Assembly: GCA_016707175.1 (NCBI GenBank)
Contig: JADJIB010000015.1
Coordinates: forward strand, 1-13,224
Length of the DNA stretch: 13,224 nucleotides
Direction: 5' to 3'
Source: Candidatus Phosphoribacter hodrii
GTDB lineage: Bacteria; Actinomycetota; Actinomycetes; Actinomycetales; Dermatophilaceae
Shown: one piece after another, positions 1 to 7,222 of the stretch
How the letters are laid out: each line of letters begins with the position of its first letter
How positions within the stretch are numbered: the first letter of the stretch is position 1
Position numbers and translations under genes: made by a program
Notes under the pieces: generated by a model
The model's database searches: none
What the model saw: only the letters and a program-made list of their open reading frames with translations
What the model was told of the DNA's origin: nothing

Positions 1-25
1 CAGGCTAGCAGTGTGCCCTTTTTGC

Positions 26-517
26 TCAGTTGGTGAACGTCGCCTCGCCGCCGTAGATGTAGACGATGAGGTTGTCGGGTCCGCTGCAGGTCACCGGCTG
101 GGTGCCCGTGCACGTCAAGGTCACGCCCTGCCCAGACCTGGCGTTGTATGCGGTGACCGTTGCGGGGGGTTGTCCATTGCGCGCCTTCTCCAGAGACACG
201 TAGTTGATCTGGATGTTCGAGGCAAACTCGCACGAGGTGGCGTCGTTTCCCGCGGCGTAACGGCCGTGGGCCGCCTGGCTGCTCACGCCGCAGGGTCGGC
301 CGGTCAACGTCACGGCGGGGAAGCCGAACGAGCCGGGCACGGCAGTCAAGGGAGCGCCTGCGGTTGCGCGCGTTGCGGCGACCGTCTTGCGCGCGGTCAA
401 AGTCCCCACGAACGCGGCATACGCCAGGACGACGACCAGCAGGCACACTGCACCGACGACACCGGAGATGACGGGCACCAGCCACCGGGACCGGATCGGG
501 GTAGGTGGTTGGGACAT
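26..517 (-). CDS. Membrane-anchored protein with Cys-rich extracytoplasmic domain
   Basis: A 163-residue protein of unknown function. After a short Pro-rich cytoplasmic start, residues 12-40 form one long hydrophobic segment, so the protein is probably a type II single-pass membrane protein with the C-terminal domain outside. That domain has four cysteines (76, 96, 136, 144) in the contexts GRPCG, ATSCEFA, TLTC and VTCSG, and ends in an NLIVYIYGGEATF strand. The pattern SC-x-FA ... tyrosine ... C-x7-C then a beta strand resembles small secreted domains I associate with actinobacterial cell-envelope proteins; two disulfides are plausible. The ATG at 517 is chosen over an upstream in-frame ATG (583) because GAGGAG (524-529) lies 6 bases before it. 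It is divergent from the PBP gene, so a shared control region and an envelope role are possible but unproven. Confidence 0.75.
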   Translation of the reverse strand: MSQPPTPIRSRWLVPVISGVVGAVCLLVVVLAYAAFVGTLTARKTVAATRATAGAPLTAVPGSFGFPAVTLTGRPCGVSSQAAHGRYAAGNDATSCEFASNIQINYVSLEKARNGQPPATVTAYNARSGQGVTLTCTGTQPVTCSGPDNLIVYIYGGEATFTN

Positions 518-637
518 CAGCGTCTCCTCGCCGAGCGCCGATCGCGTCGGGAGACCCCTGCCGGACCCGTGACCACACGACAACGCGTGCGGACATCATT
601 CCAGAGTTGGTGCCCGAGCGGATTGTCCGATTCGGTG

Positions 638-2908
638 GTGCGCGGCAACGCGCTCTCATGCCTGGAATACCGGGCCCGGGACTCGCCTGGGCCCTCCCCT
701 GGCGACGGCGCCGGGACGGCAGAGGGCACGGCACCCACCACAGCCACGACCCCCGCGCCGGCCGCGCTCCCTGGCCCCTCACGCGGGGCCCAGCGGGCCG
801 GAGCCACCGGCAAGCGGCCGGGGTGGCGCGGCGTCGCGACCTGGATCAAGCGGGTCGTCTGGACCGTCGTCGGCTTCCTCGCCCTCGGCGCCAGCGCGGT
901 CGCTGTGGCCTTCGCCACCATCCAGGTGCCCGACGTCGCCAACGGGCTGGCCGAGGCGCAGACCTCGATCGTCTACTACGACGACGGCAAGACCGAGATG
1001 GCCCGGATTGCCGAGCTCGACCGCGAGCCTCTTCCTCTGGCGAGCATTCCCAAGCATCTGCAGCACGCGGTCATCGCCGCCGAGGACCGCGACTTCTACA
1101 CCAACGCGGGGATCTCACCCACCGGCATCGCCCGCTCCGTCTGGCAGGCCGTCAGCGGCAGCGACGTCCAGGGTGGCGGGTCGACGATCACCCAGCAATA
1201 CGTCAAGAACTACTTCCTCACCCAGGACCGCACCCTCGACCGCAAGCTTCGCGAGTGGGTCATCTCGATCAAGATCGACCGGGATATGACCAAGGACCAG
1301 ATCCTCGAGGGCTACCTCAACACGATCTACTTCGGGCGCGGCGCCTATGGCGTCAAGACCGCCGCCAAGGCCTACTTCGGCAAGGACGTCAGCGCGCTCA
1401 CGGTCCAGGAGTCGGCCGTCCTGGCCAGCGTCATGAACGCCCCGAGCCTCTTCGACCCGGCCCTCGGTGCCAAGCAGCAGACCAACCTCACCAAGCGGGT
1501 CGACTACGTCCTGGACGGCATGGTGACGATGGGGTGGCTCTCGGCCGCCGACCGCGCGCCGCTCACCGGCCTGCCGACGATCGCCGCCAAGGCCCCGTCG
1601 CGGGCCCTCTCCGGTCCGACCGGCTACATCGTCGCCGCGGTCCGCCGCGAGCTGACCACCAAGCTGCAACTGTCCGACGATGACATCGACCGCGGCGGCC
1701 TGCGGATCACGACGACGATCAGTGCCCCCGCGCAGCAGGCCGCGCAGGACGCCGTCGCCAAAGACTTCCCCACGACCGGGGACGTCAAGGATGTGTATGC
1801 CGGGCTGGTCGCCGTCCGCCCTGGCGACGGCGCCATCGTCGCGATGTATGGCGGTGCCGACTACCAGGCCCGTCAGTTCTCCTCGGCGACCGACGCGGTG
1901 ATCCAGGGCGGCTCGATCTTCAAGGCGTTCGGGCTCATCGGCGCCCTGCAGCAGGGCATCTCCACCAAGACCCAGTTCGACGGCAACAGCCCGCTGCGCG
2001 ACCCCGCCCTAGGCAACACACCGGTCCGCAACGTCGGCGGCCGGTCCTACGGCACCGTCGACCTGCGCAAGGCAACCGCCTCGTCGGTCAACACGGCGTT
2101 CGTTCGACTCAACATCAAGATGGGGCCGTCGGTGACGAAGACGGCGGCGATCGCGGCCGGCATACCGGAGAGCACTCCGGGGCTGGGAGACGACCCGACC
2201 AACGTCCTTGGGACGGCCTCGCCGCACGTGGTCGACGTCGCCAACGCCTACGCCACGATCGCGGCGCAAGGCCGCCGGGCGACGCCCTACCTCATCAAGA
2301 CGGTGACCTCCAACGCCATCGACGTCACCTACCAGGCGGTCCCCAACGTCGTCGACGCGTTCTCCCGCGACGTCGCCGCCGACGTCATCGACGCCATGCA
2401 GCAGGTGACCGCGGCCGGCGGCACGGGGTCGCGCGCGAGCGCGGTCGGCCGTCCGGTGGCGGGCAAGACCGGCACCTCCGAGGAGGCGAAGTCGGTGTGG
2501 TTCAGCGGCTTCACCCCCCAGCTGTCGGCATCGGTCGCGATGTTCAAGGACGTCAACGGGGTGCCCCAACCGCTCACCGACATCGGCGGTCTCGACGGGC
2601 TGACCGGCGGCTCCTACCCCTTGTCGATCTGGATCGACTTCATGAAGGGCGCGCTGGCGGGTCAGGACAAGGTCGACTTCCCCAAGCGCGTCGGCATCGG
2701 CGACGACAAGGTCCACACGGCCGCGCCGACCCCGACGGCCCCTGCGACGTCGGTGCCCACGAGCACGCCCGACCCCACCAACTCGCCGAAACCCGAGCCC
2801 ACCCCGTCGCCGACCAATTCGTCGCCGACGAGCATCCCGCCGCGGCCGACCAACACCGGCGGCCCGACCAACGCCAACAAACCGACAACGCCACCCGGTC
2901 AGGGGTAG
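638..2908 (+). CDS. Class A penicillin-binding protein (transglycosylase/transpeptidase)
   Basis: Bifunctional peptidoglycan synthase polymerising lipid II glycan strands and cross-linking stem peptides outside the membrane. Numbering from GTG 638 (756 aa): Pro/Ala/Thr-rich cytoplasmic start, membrane segment about 73-95, GT51 glycosyltransferase with catalytic EDRDF at 149 and QGGGSTITQQ at 178-187, then LEGYLNTIYFGRGAYG. The transpeptidase has the active-site serine in SIFK (S426), SVN at 483-485 and KTGTS at 610. The tail from about 693 is low-complexity Pro/Thr/Ser/Asn, common in actinobacterial PBPs and probably wall-spanning. The usual EDxxFxxHxG has TNAG in place of HxG. The start is uncertain: no ATG exists in frame near the domain, and GTG 569, GTG 587, TTG 623, GTG 635 and GTG 638 are all possible, none with a strong ribosome site. 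Position before the GT87 gene and rpsF matches the ponA-like gene at this locus in other actinobacteria. Confidence 0.9.
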   Translation: MRGNALSCLEYRARDSPGPSPGDGAGTAEGTAPTTATTPAPAALPGPSRGAQRAGATGKRPGWRGVATWIKRVVWTVVGFLALGASAVAVAFATIQVPDVANGLAEAQTSIVYYDDGKTEMARIAELDREPLPLASIPKHLQHAVIAAEDRDFYTNAGISPTGIARSVWQAVSGSDVQGGGSTITQQYVKNYFLTQDRTLDRKLREWVISIKIDRDMTKDQILEGYLNTIYFGRGAYGVKTAAKAYFGKDVSALTVQESAVLASVMNAPSLFDPALGAKQQTNLTKRVDYVLDGMVTMGWLSAADRAPLTGLPTIAAKAPSRALSGPTGYIVAAVRRELTTKLQLSDDDIDRGGLRITTTISAPAQQAAQDAVAKDFPTTGDVKDVYAGLVAVRPGDGAIVAMYGGADYQARQFSSATDAVIQGGSIFKAFGLIGALQQGISTKTQFDGNSPLRDPALGNTPVRNVGGRSYGTVDLRKATASSVNTAFVRLNIKMGPSVTKTAAIAAGIPESTPGLGDDPTNVLGTASPHVVDVANAYATIAAQGRRATPYLIKTVTSNAIDVTYQAVPNVVDAFSRDVAADVIDAMQQVTAAGGTGSRASAVGRPVAGKTGTSEEAKSVWFSGFTPQLSASVAMFKDVNGVPQPLTDIGGLDGLTGGSYPLSIWIDFMKGALAGQDKVDFPKRVGIGDDKVHTAAPTPTAPATSVPTSTPDPTNSPKPEPTPSPTNSSPTSIPPRPTNTGGPTNANKPTTPPGQG

Positions 2909-2960
2909 CGCCCCGCATCGACAAACCGGCGCGCAGGCGGCATACCTCAGGCGGGCGGCA

Positions 2961-2966
2961 TACCCT
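2961..2966 (+). promoter_or_regulatory. Putative -10 element for a leaderless GT87 transcript
   Basis: TACCCT fits the actinobacterial -10 pattern TANNNT and is followed by six bases and then GTG at 2973, the spacing expected if transcription begins at the start codon. No Shine-Dalgarno is visible before either GTG (2967 or 2973). No convincing -35 is seen. The hexamer overlaps the end of one copy of the CGGCATAC word (2956-2963). Inference from spacing only. Confidence 0.4.
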
Positions 2967-2972
2967 GTGGGC

Positions 2973-4379
2973 GTGACAGCTGCGGACCGCGTCGTCGTCC
3001 CCTCCCGGGAGGACCCCGTTGCGCGCTCGGCGAGCGTCGTGGCGGGGGGACCGCTTGGCCGGTATGCCGTCCCGCTGGCTCGCGGGTGGCGCCGCCTGGC
3101 CGCCGGGTTGGTGGCCGCGTCGTGCGTGCCGATGGCGGCGTCGGTGGCGCTGCGCGGCTACTGCATCGATGCGGGGTGGAGCAGCCCCGACCAGTTCTTC
3201 CACATGTGTTACTCCGACCTTCCGGCGACCTTCGGCGACCAGAACCTCGGCGCCGGCCTCGGGGCCTTCCTCGCCGGCGGCGTGGGCGCGCCGACTCCGG
3301 TGCAGCCGCCGCTGACCGCGCTGCTGCTGGCCTTCACCGGCGGCCTCGTGCCCGACGGGTCGGCGCAGGCTCGGGCCCGGTTCTACTTCGGCATCTGGGC
3401 GGTGCTCATCGCCCTGCTCCTCGCCGTCACCGTCTGGTTCACGGCGGCAGCGGTCCGGCGTATGCCGATGCGCGCGGCTCACGTCGCTCTGTCACCGGTC
3501 GTCGCGCTCACCGCGGTCGTCTCCCCGGACCTGCTCGGTGTTGCCCTCGCGTCGGGGGCCCTGTGGGCCTGGTCGCGCTCGCGGCCGGTGATCAGCGGAG
3601 TGCTGTTCGGCCTGGCGATCTCGGCGCGTTCCTATCCCGTCCTGTTGCTCGTGGCGATCGCGCTGGTCGCGGTGCGGGCGGGGCGGGGGCGGACCGTCCT
3701 GCCGGTCGCGGGAGCAGCCATCGTCACCTTCGCGGCGGTGGTGGCGTTGGTCGCCCTGGGCAATCCCGGCGGAGCGATGCGGGCCTATTCGACGTGGGTC
3801 GGGGCCGAGGCGGGGTTCGGCTCGCCGTGGGTTCTCGGGCAGTTGGCCCGGCCCGACGGCGCTCAGTCGTTGGGTTTCAGCCTGCCCGAACCGTTGTCCC
3901 CGAGCGCCCTCACGCTGTTGGCGGCCGCCGGGTGGCTCGTCGCAATCCTTGTCGGGGCCTGGTTGGCCTGGAGCGGTGAGCGTCGGCCAGGGGTCGCCGA
4001 GGTGTCGCTCGTCATGGTGGCGATCGTCCTCGTGACGGGGAAGTCCTTCCCCGTGCAGGCGTCGATCTGGCTCGTCCCTCTCGTCGCCCTCGTCGGGATC
4101 CAGTGGCGCGACCACCTCATCTGGTCCGGGGCCGAGGCCCTGCATTTCGGGGCGGTCTGGCTCTATCTCGCTGGGAGTTCGGTGGCCGACCGCGGGCTGC
4201 CCTCGGGGTGGTACCTGCTGCTCCTGCTGGTGCGCCTGTTGGCGATCGGATGGCTCGTGGTGCAGGTCTGGTGGCAGGCCCGCGACCGGATGCCGCACGT
4301 GGTGTCGCCCCGGGAGACCGATCCGTTGGCCGGGCCGCTGCGCGACGCCCCAGACGCCTTGATCGTCCGCGTCGGCTGA
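2973..4379 (+). CDS. GT87 (DUF2029) family integral-membrane glycosyltransferase
   Basis: A 468-residue polytopic membrane protein with about ten or more hydrophobic segments. The first extracytoplasmic loop has SPDQFFHMCYSDLPATFG; the CYSDLP block is characteristic of the GT87 (GT-C fold) family, whose known members (such as PimE in mycobacteria) transfer mannose from polyprenyl-phosphate-mannose to envelope glycolipids or proteins. Donor and acceptor here are unknown. The acidic residue of YSD is the likely catalytic base by analogy with GT-C enzymes. The C-terminus after the last membrane segment is short, charged and cytoplasmic. GTG 2973 is preferred to GTG 2967 because it sits at the expected transcription start of a leaderless mRNA. 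A GT87 gene between a class A PBP and rpsF is a recurrent actinobacterial arrangement, fitting a cell-envelope role. Confidence 0.82.
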   Translation: MTAADRVVVPSREDPVARSASVVAGGPLGRYAVPLARGWRRLAAGLVAASCVPMAASVALRGYCIDAGWSSPDQFFHMCYSDLPATFGDQNLGAGLGAFLAGGVGAPTPVQPPLTALLLAFTGGLVPDGSAQARARFYFGIWAVLIALLLAVTVWFTAAAVRRMPMRAAHVALSPVVALTAVVSPDLLGVALASGALWAWSRSRPVISGVLFGLAISARSYPVLLLVAIALVAVRAGRGRTVLPVAGAAIVTFAAVVALVALGNPGGAMRAYSTWVGAEAGFGSPWVLGQLARPDGAQSLGFSLPEPLSPSALTLLAAAGWLVAILVGAWLAWSGERRPGVAEVSLVMVAIVLVTGKSFPVQASIWLVPLVALVGIQWRDHLIWSGAEALHFGAVWLYLAGSSVADRGLPSGWYLLLLLVRLLAIGWLVVQVWWQARDRMPHVVSPRETDPLAGPLRDAPDALIVRVG

Positions 4380-4395
4380 AACGAGCGCGATTAGG

Positions 4396-4571
4396 TCCCC
4401 CTGCGGGGGTGCCGTAACCTAGGACGGTTCGCCTGCGGCATACCCCCTGTGGAAAACTTCCGGCCCCCTGTGGCGCGGTGAGGCAGGATCGGTGGCCGAG
4501 GCGCGGACACATGCAACCCTCCTGTCACGGAGAGACCGTGACCGCGAAGACCAGAGGAGGTGGGTCAACGC
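4396..4571 (+). promoter_or_regulatory. Region upstream of rpsF
   Basis: This gap holds a small perfect hairpin, CCCCC-TGC-GGGGG (4397-4409), too short and without a T tract, so at best a weak terminator for the GT87 gene. TAACCT (4415-4420) is a possible -10, with only a poor -35 near 4391 (TTAGGT). A copy of CGGCATAC is at 4436. TGTGGAAAA follows at about 4449, one mismatch from a reverse-strand DnaA box. The 3' end contains the rpsF leader hairpin described separately. The promoter assignment is weak. Confidence 0.3.
4518..4560 (+). promoter_or_regulatory. rpsF leader stem-loop that can mask the Shine-Dalgarno
   Basis: Two nested stems are visible. The inner is perfect, GTCACGG (4524-4530), loop AGAGA, CCGTGAC (4536-4542). 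Immediately outside it CCTCCT (4518-4523) can pair with AGGAGG (4555-4560), the ribosome binding site of rpsF, leaving a 12-base bulge (4543-4554) on the 3' side. In several bacteria the S6:S18 complex binds the rpsF leader and represses the operon, recognising an RNA with an asymmetric loop containing CCG; a CCG occurs at the stem/bulge border here. Autoregulation is therefore plausible. Structure was read by eye, not folded. Confidence 0.45.
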
Positions 4572-4859
4572 ATGCGTCATTACGAACTCATGGTCATCCT
4601 GGACCCCGAGCTCGACGACCGCACGGTCGCCCCGTCGTTGGACAAGCTGCTTGCAGTCGTCAAGAAGGACGGCGGCAGTGTCGACTCTGTCGACATCTGG
4701 GGTCGTCGGCGCCTCGCCTACGACATCAAGAAGAAGTCCGAGGGCATCTACGCCGTCGTTCAGATGACTGCCGAGCCGGCGACGGCTCTTGAGCTGGACC
4801 GTCAGCTCAACCTCAACGAGGTGGTCATGCGGACCAAGCTCTTGCGCCCCGGCGCCTGA
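4572..4859 (+). CDS. rpsF: Small ribosomal subunit protein bS6
   Basis: 95 residues, usual family length. It starts MRHYELMVILDPELDD and contains the family core of WGRRRLAYDIKKKSEGIYAVVQM and ELDRQLNLNEVVMRTKLLRP. bS6 binds 16S rRNA together with bS18 on the platform of the 30S subunit. ATG 4572 is chosen because it lies 11 bases after AGGAGG (4555-4560) and matches the family start; an upstream in-frame GTG (4560) overlaps the Shine-Dalgarno. It is first in the rpsF-ssb-rpsR-rplI cluster, where its partner bS18 is encoded two genes downstream. No acidic C-terminal extension is present, typical for actinobacteria. Confidence 0.97.
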   Translation: MRHYELMVILDPELDDRTVAPSLDKLLAVVKKDGGSVDSVDIWGRRRLAYDIKKKSEGIYAVVQMTAEPATALELDRQLNLNEVVMRTKLLRPGA

Positions 4860-4901
4860 GCTCGGCAGCGCCCTTCTCTAGCAAGCAAGGAGAGGTAGCA
4901 C

Positions 4902-5501
4902 ATGGCTGGCGACACCGTCATCACCATCGTCGGGAACGTCACGGGTGACCCCGAGCTGCGGTTCACCCCCTCCGGCGCCGCCGTCGCGAACTTCACCGTC
5001 GCCTCGACCCCGCGCGCCTTCGACCGCCAGAGCAACGAGTGGAAGGACGGGGAAACCCTGTTCATGCGCTGCTCGGTGTGGCGCGACGCGGCCGAGAACG
5101 TCGCCGAGTCGCTCCAGCGCGGCACCCGGGTCATCGTCACGGGTCGGCTCAAGAGCCGTTCCTACGAGACCAAGGAAGGCGAGAAGCGCACGGTCATCGA
5201 GATGGAGGTCGACGAGGTCGGCCCGTCGCTGCGCTACGCCTCGGCCAAGGTCACCAAGACCCAGCGCGGGTCCGGCGGCGGGGGCGGCTTCGGCTCCTCC
5301 GGCACCGGCCAGCAGGGCGGGTATGCCGCCGACACCGACCCGTGGGCGACCGGCCCGTCGGGTGGGGGTCAGGGCGGTTCCGGTGGCTACGGCGGCCAGG
5401 GTGGTGCCGGTGCTCCGTCCGGTGGTCCCGGCCAGGCTCCGCAGGGTGGCAACCAGGGTGGCTGGGGCTCAGCGCCCAGCTACGACGAGCCGCCGTTCTG
5501 A
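4902..5501 (+). CDS. ssb: Single-stranded DNA-binding protein
   Basis: 199 residues. An N-terminal OB fold (about 1-110) begins MAGDTVITIVGNVTGDPELRFTPSG and includes NFTVAS, WRDAAENVAESLQRGTRVIVTGRLKSRSYETKEGEKRTVIEMEVDEVGPSLRYA, followed by a flexible Gly-rich linker and the acidic tip YDEPPF that recruits replication and repair partners. It coats single-stranded DNA as a tetramer. The ribosome site AAGGAGAGG lies just before ATG 4902. Lying between rpsF and rpsR is the standard arrangement; its expression follows the ribosomal operon. One CGGCATAC-word copy (GTATGCCG, 5321) falls in the unconstrained linker, where it forces a TAT tyrosine codon. Confidence 0.97.
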   Translation: MAGDTVITIVGNVTGDPELRFTPSGAAVANFTVASTPRAFDRQSNEWKDGETLFMRCSVWRDAAENVAESLQRGTRVIVTGRLKSRSYETKEGEKRTVIEMEVDEVGPSLRYASAKVTKTQRGSGGGGGFGSSGTGQQGGYAADTDPWATGPSGGGQGGSGGYGGQGGAGAPSGGPGQAPQGGNQGGWGSAPSYDEPPF

Positions 5502-5595
5502 TCGGGTGTTTCGCGACCTGACCCTTGTGGTTGGCGGCGCGAAACCCCATCTCTCACAGACTTTTTCGACATAGCTCACAAGGAGAACCACAGAA

Positions 5596-5838
5596 ATGCC
5601 CAAGCCCCCGCCGCGGATCAAGCCCGGGAAGAAGAAGGCCAACCCGCTCAAGGCCGCCAAGATCGTCAGCATCGACTACAAGGATGCTGCGCTGCTGCGC
5701 AAGTTCATCTCCGACCGCGGCAAGATCCGCGCTCGCCGGGTCACCGGCGTCACCGTCCAGGAGCAGCGGCAGATCGCCAACGCCGTGAAGAACGCCCGCG
5801 AGATGGCGCTGCTGCCCTACTCGTCGTCGGCCCGCTGA
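5596..5838 (+). CDS. rpsR: Small ribosomal subunit protein bS18, cysteine-free form
   Basis: 80 residues, normal for the family, with IDYKDAALLRKFISDRGKIRARRVTG and the C-terminal AVKNAREMALLPYSSS block. It partners bS6 on the 30S platform. The ribosome site AAGGAG is 8-13 bases before ATG 5596. The zinc-binding positions seen in cysteine-containing actinobacterial bS18 (CxxC near residue 20, then NC-xx-H after RRVTG) are replaced: the first region reads KKANPLKAAKIVSIDYKD and the second VTGVTVQEQ. This is the zinc-independent (C-minus) type, found here in the main rpsF operon rather than in a zinc-starvation cluster. Confidence 0.96.
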   Translation: MPKPPPRIKPGKKKANPLKAAKIVSIDYKDAALLRKFISDRGKIRARRVTGVTVQEQRQIANAVKNAREMALLPYSSSAR

Positions 5839-5853
5839 CCTAAGGAGCCACAG

Positions 5854-6300
5854 ATGAAGGTCATCCTCACCCACGAAGTGAGCGGGCTCGGCACCGCCGG
5901 CGACGTCGTTGACGTCAAGGACGGTTACGCCCGCAACTACCTGTTCCCCCGCAAGCTGGGCACCAGCTGGACCGCCGGTGGCCAGAAGCAGGTCGACTCG
6001 ATCCTCAAGGCTCGTGAGTCGCGCACCATCAAGTCGCTCGACGACGCCAAGGCCGTCAAGTCCCGCATCGAGGGCACGACCGTCACGCTGTCGGCGAAGG
6101 CCGGCAACTCTGGTCGCCTCTTCGGCGCGGTGAGCGGGTCGGACCTGGCCGCCGCCGTCGTCAAGGCCGGTGGGCCCGAGCTCGACAAGCGCAAGATCGA
6201 GGTTCCCGGCCACATCAAGACGGTCGGCTCGTATGTCGCGCTGGTGCGGCTGCACCCCGAGGTGCAGGCCAAGCTCGCCTTCGAGGTCGTCAAGGCCTGA
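5854..6300 (+). CDS. rplI: Large ribosomal subunit protein bL9
   Basis: 148 residues with the family layout: N-terminal rRNA-binding domain MKVILTHEVSGLGTAGDVVDVKDGYARNYLFPRKLG, a long connecting helix (about 41-75), and the C-terminal domain containing GRLFGAVSGSDLAAAV, KRKIEVPGHIKTVGSYVALVRLHPEV. The linker helix start is SWTAGGQKQVDSI, where many bL9 proteins have a Lys/Ala-rich stretch. bL9 spans from the base of the L1 stalk outward and influences reading-frame maintenance. The ribosome site AAGGAG precedes ATG 5854, and only 15 bases separate it from rpsR, so it is co-transcribed. It is the last gene of the operon; a G-rich tract and a strong hairpin follow. Confidence 0.97.
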   Translation: MKVILTHEVSGLGTAGDVVDVKDGYARNYLFPRKLGTSWTAGGQKQVDSILKARESRTIKSLDDAKAVKSRIEGTTVTLSAKAGNSGRLFGAVSGSDLAAAVVKAGGPELDKRKIEVPGHIKTVGSYVALVRLHPEVQAKLAFEVVKA

Positions 6301-6395
6301 CGGGCGGGGCGGCGCCGCCGGGGGCCCGCCCGCCCGGCGCGGGGGGCGGGGGGGGGGGGGGGGGGGGCCGGGGGGGGTGGTGTGGGTGGGGGCGC
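6301..6395. other. Extreme G-rich tract with a run of 20 G
   Basis: From the rplI stop the plus strand becomes almost pure G/C, with a GC-only inverted repeat (GCGCCG 6312-6317 with CGGCGC 6335-6340), then G-runs including 20 consecutive G at 6348-6367 and 8 at 6370-6377. No coding potential. It may be a real terminator/quadruplex-forming stretch exaggerated by base calling, or an artefact: false G-runs are typical of two-colour short-read chemistry when signal is lost. The similar G-run in dnaB (11376-11396), where sequence is evidently missing, favours the artefact. Confidence 0.6.
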
Positions 6396-6427
6396 TTCTG
6401 CCGTTGTTCTGTTCTGCCGTTGTTCTG
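6396..6427 (+). repeat. Tandem duplication of a 16-bp unit
   Basis: TTCTGCCGTTGTTCTG occurs twice, head to tail and without a mismatch, at 6396-6411 and 6412-6427, ending exactly where the perfect palindrome begins. The unit is T-rich compared with its surroundings. It could be a natural microduplication next to a repeat element or an assembly duplication near the G-run. Confidence 0.85.
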
Positions 6428-6480
6428 CCGGATCGAGGTATTCGGCCATCATCACCCGATGGCCGAATACCTCGATCCGG
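6428..6480. terminator. Perfect 23-bp-arm palindrome, probable bidirectional terminator or REP-like element
   Basis: Left arm 6428-6450 and right arm 6458-6480 are perfect reverse complements with the 7-base loop ATCACCC. The arm starts CCGGATCGAGGTATTCGGCC. It lies between two convergent units, the rplI operon (+) and the MauE/redoxin locus (-), the expected place for a shared terminator. No long T tract follows, common in actinobacteria. A diverged relative lies at 7838-7868, so this is more likely a dispersed palindromic element than a one-off hairpin. Confidence 0.75.
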
Positions 6481-6745
6481 TTGAGCGTTGGCCTTTGCTG
6501 CCGGCGGCGGGCCTTCGCCGAGGAACGCCGCACTCGCGGGTAGCTTCCGGGCCACCCCTGCCCCGCCCGCCCACCCGCCCGGGTTTCCGGTCCCGGGGGC
6601 CCTGCGGCCCAGTCCCCACCGCCCACGGGTGTGTGCCGTCCGGCCGCCCTGATTTCTCCAGCGGAAGGCTTTCAGGGCTGATCGGTCCGGATGCCCGGCC
6701 CAGCCCCGCCCACCTGCGGCGCCGGGAAGGGCTCGCCGGTGCCGG
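6481..6745. other. No identifiable gene
   Basis: GC-rich stretch between the palindrome and the end of the recognisable thioredoxin-like homology. A minus-strand frame stays open from 7012 to 6452, and another ends at 6672, so the C-terminus of the redoxin protein may extend into it, but the translations are Arg/Pro/Gly-rich and not recognisable. No RNA gene, no copy of CGGCATAC and no clear promoter are seen. Confidence 0.5.
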
Positions 6746-7222
6746 GCCTTCGGCCAAGAACGCCCGCACCGCCACCGAGCCCGCGACCGGTCCACCTGCC
6801 ACTAAACCGTCCGCACCCAGCAGCACCGCCCAGGGCGTGAAACCGTTCGTACCGAACGAGCCGGTGATCGAAGCCTCCGCCCAATACCCACCCGGACGGG
6901 TCGGGAACGGCTCGCCCGTCCCATCGGTCGGCGGCGGCCCATGCCGATGGCCCAGGTGAGCTGCGGGATCGGGCACAGTGCGGACCGTCACGATGCGGAT
7001 CTCGGGCATCACCCGACGCCACGCGTCAGGTCGTTAAGCAGCCGAGCGCACGACCCGCAGGTCGGCTCGAGGAACAACAGGACCGCAGCCCGCTCGGTCA
7101 CCAACTCAGCCAACGTGGTGGTCGTCCCGTCAGCGGAACGCAACGTCTCGGCCGGGATCGGCAGCCGACCTTCGTCCTCGCCGCTCGTCCGCCTCGTCCG
7201 CTTCGCCCTCGTCGCCTCGCGT
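6746..7222 (-). pseudogene. Thioredoxin-like (redoxin) domain, frameshifted continuation of the MauE-like gene
   Basis: Read on the minus strand, one frame (7222 to 7009) gives LPIPAETLRSADGTTTTLAEL, then AAVLLFLEPTCGSCARLLND, a thioredoxin-fold start with the redox motif CGSC. It then needs a one-base shift near 7028-7030 (a C apparently missing) to continue as PDAWRRVMPEIRIVTVRTVPDPA and later GTNGFTPWAVLLGADGLVAGG, the cis-Pro-like region and last strands. No ATG or GTG exists upstream in this frame after the stop at 7224-7222, and its linker overlaps the end of the MauE ORF in another frame. The simplest reading is one fused gene (MauE membrane domain, charged linker, redoxin domain) interrupted by two indels, either real decay or sequence error. 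The domain probably exchanges disulfides with the membrane part. Homology fades at about 6745. Confidence 0.6.

Noticed and set aside
505..1683. 392-codon plus-strand frame with ATG at 658
   Set aside because: Arg/Pro/His-rich shadow of the PBP in another frame. The ATG at 658 is not in the PBP frame, so it does not solve the PBP start unless a base is missing.
4397..4409. CCCCC-TGC-GGGGG as terminator of the GT87 gene
   Set aside because: A 5-bp stem with a 3-base loop and no T tract is too weak to call with confidence; mentioned only in the upstream-region entry.
6301..6480. CRISPR array or phase-variable G-tract
   Set aside because: There are only two adjacent 16-bp units and no spacers. 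The G-run lies between genes, away from any promoter or coding start, and looks like sequence error.
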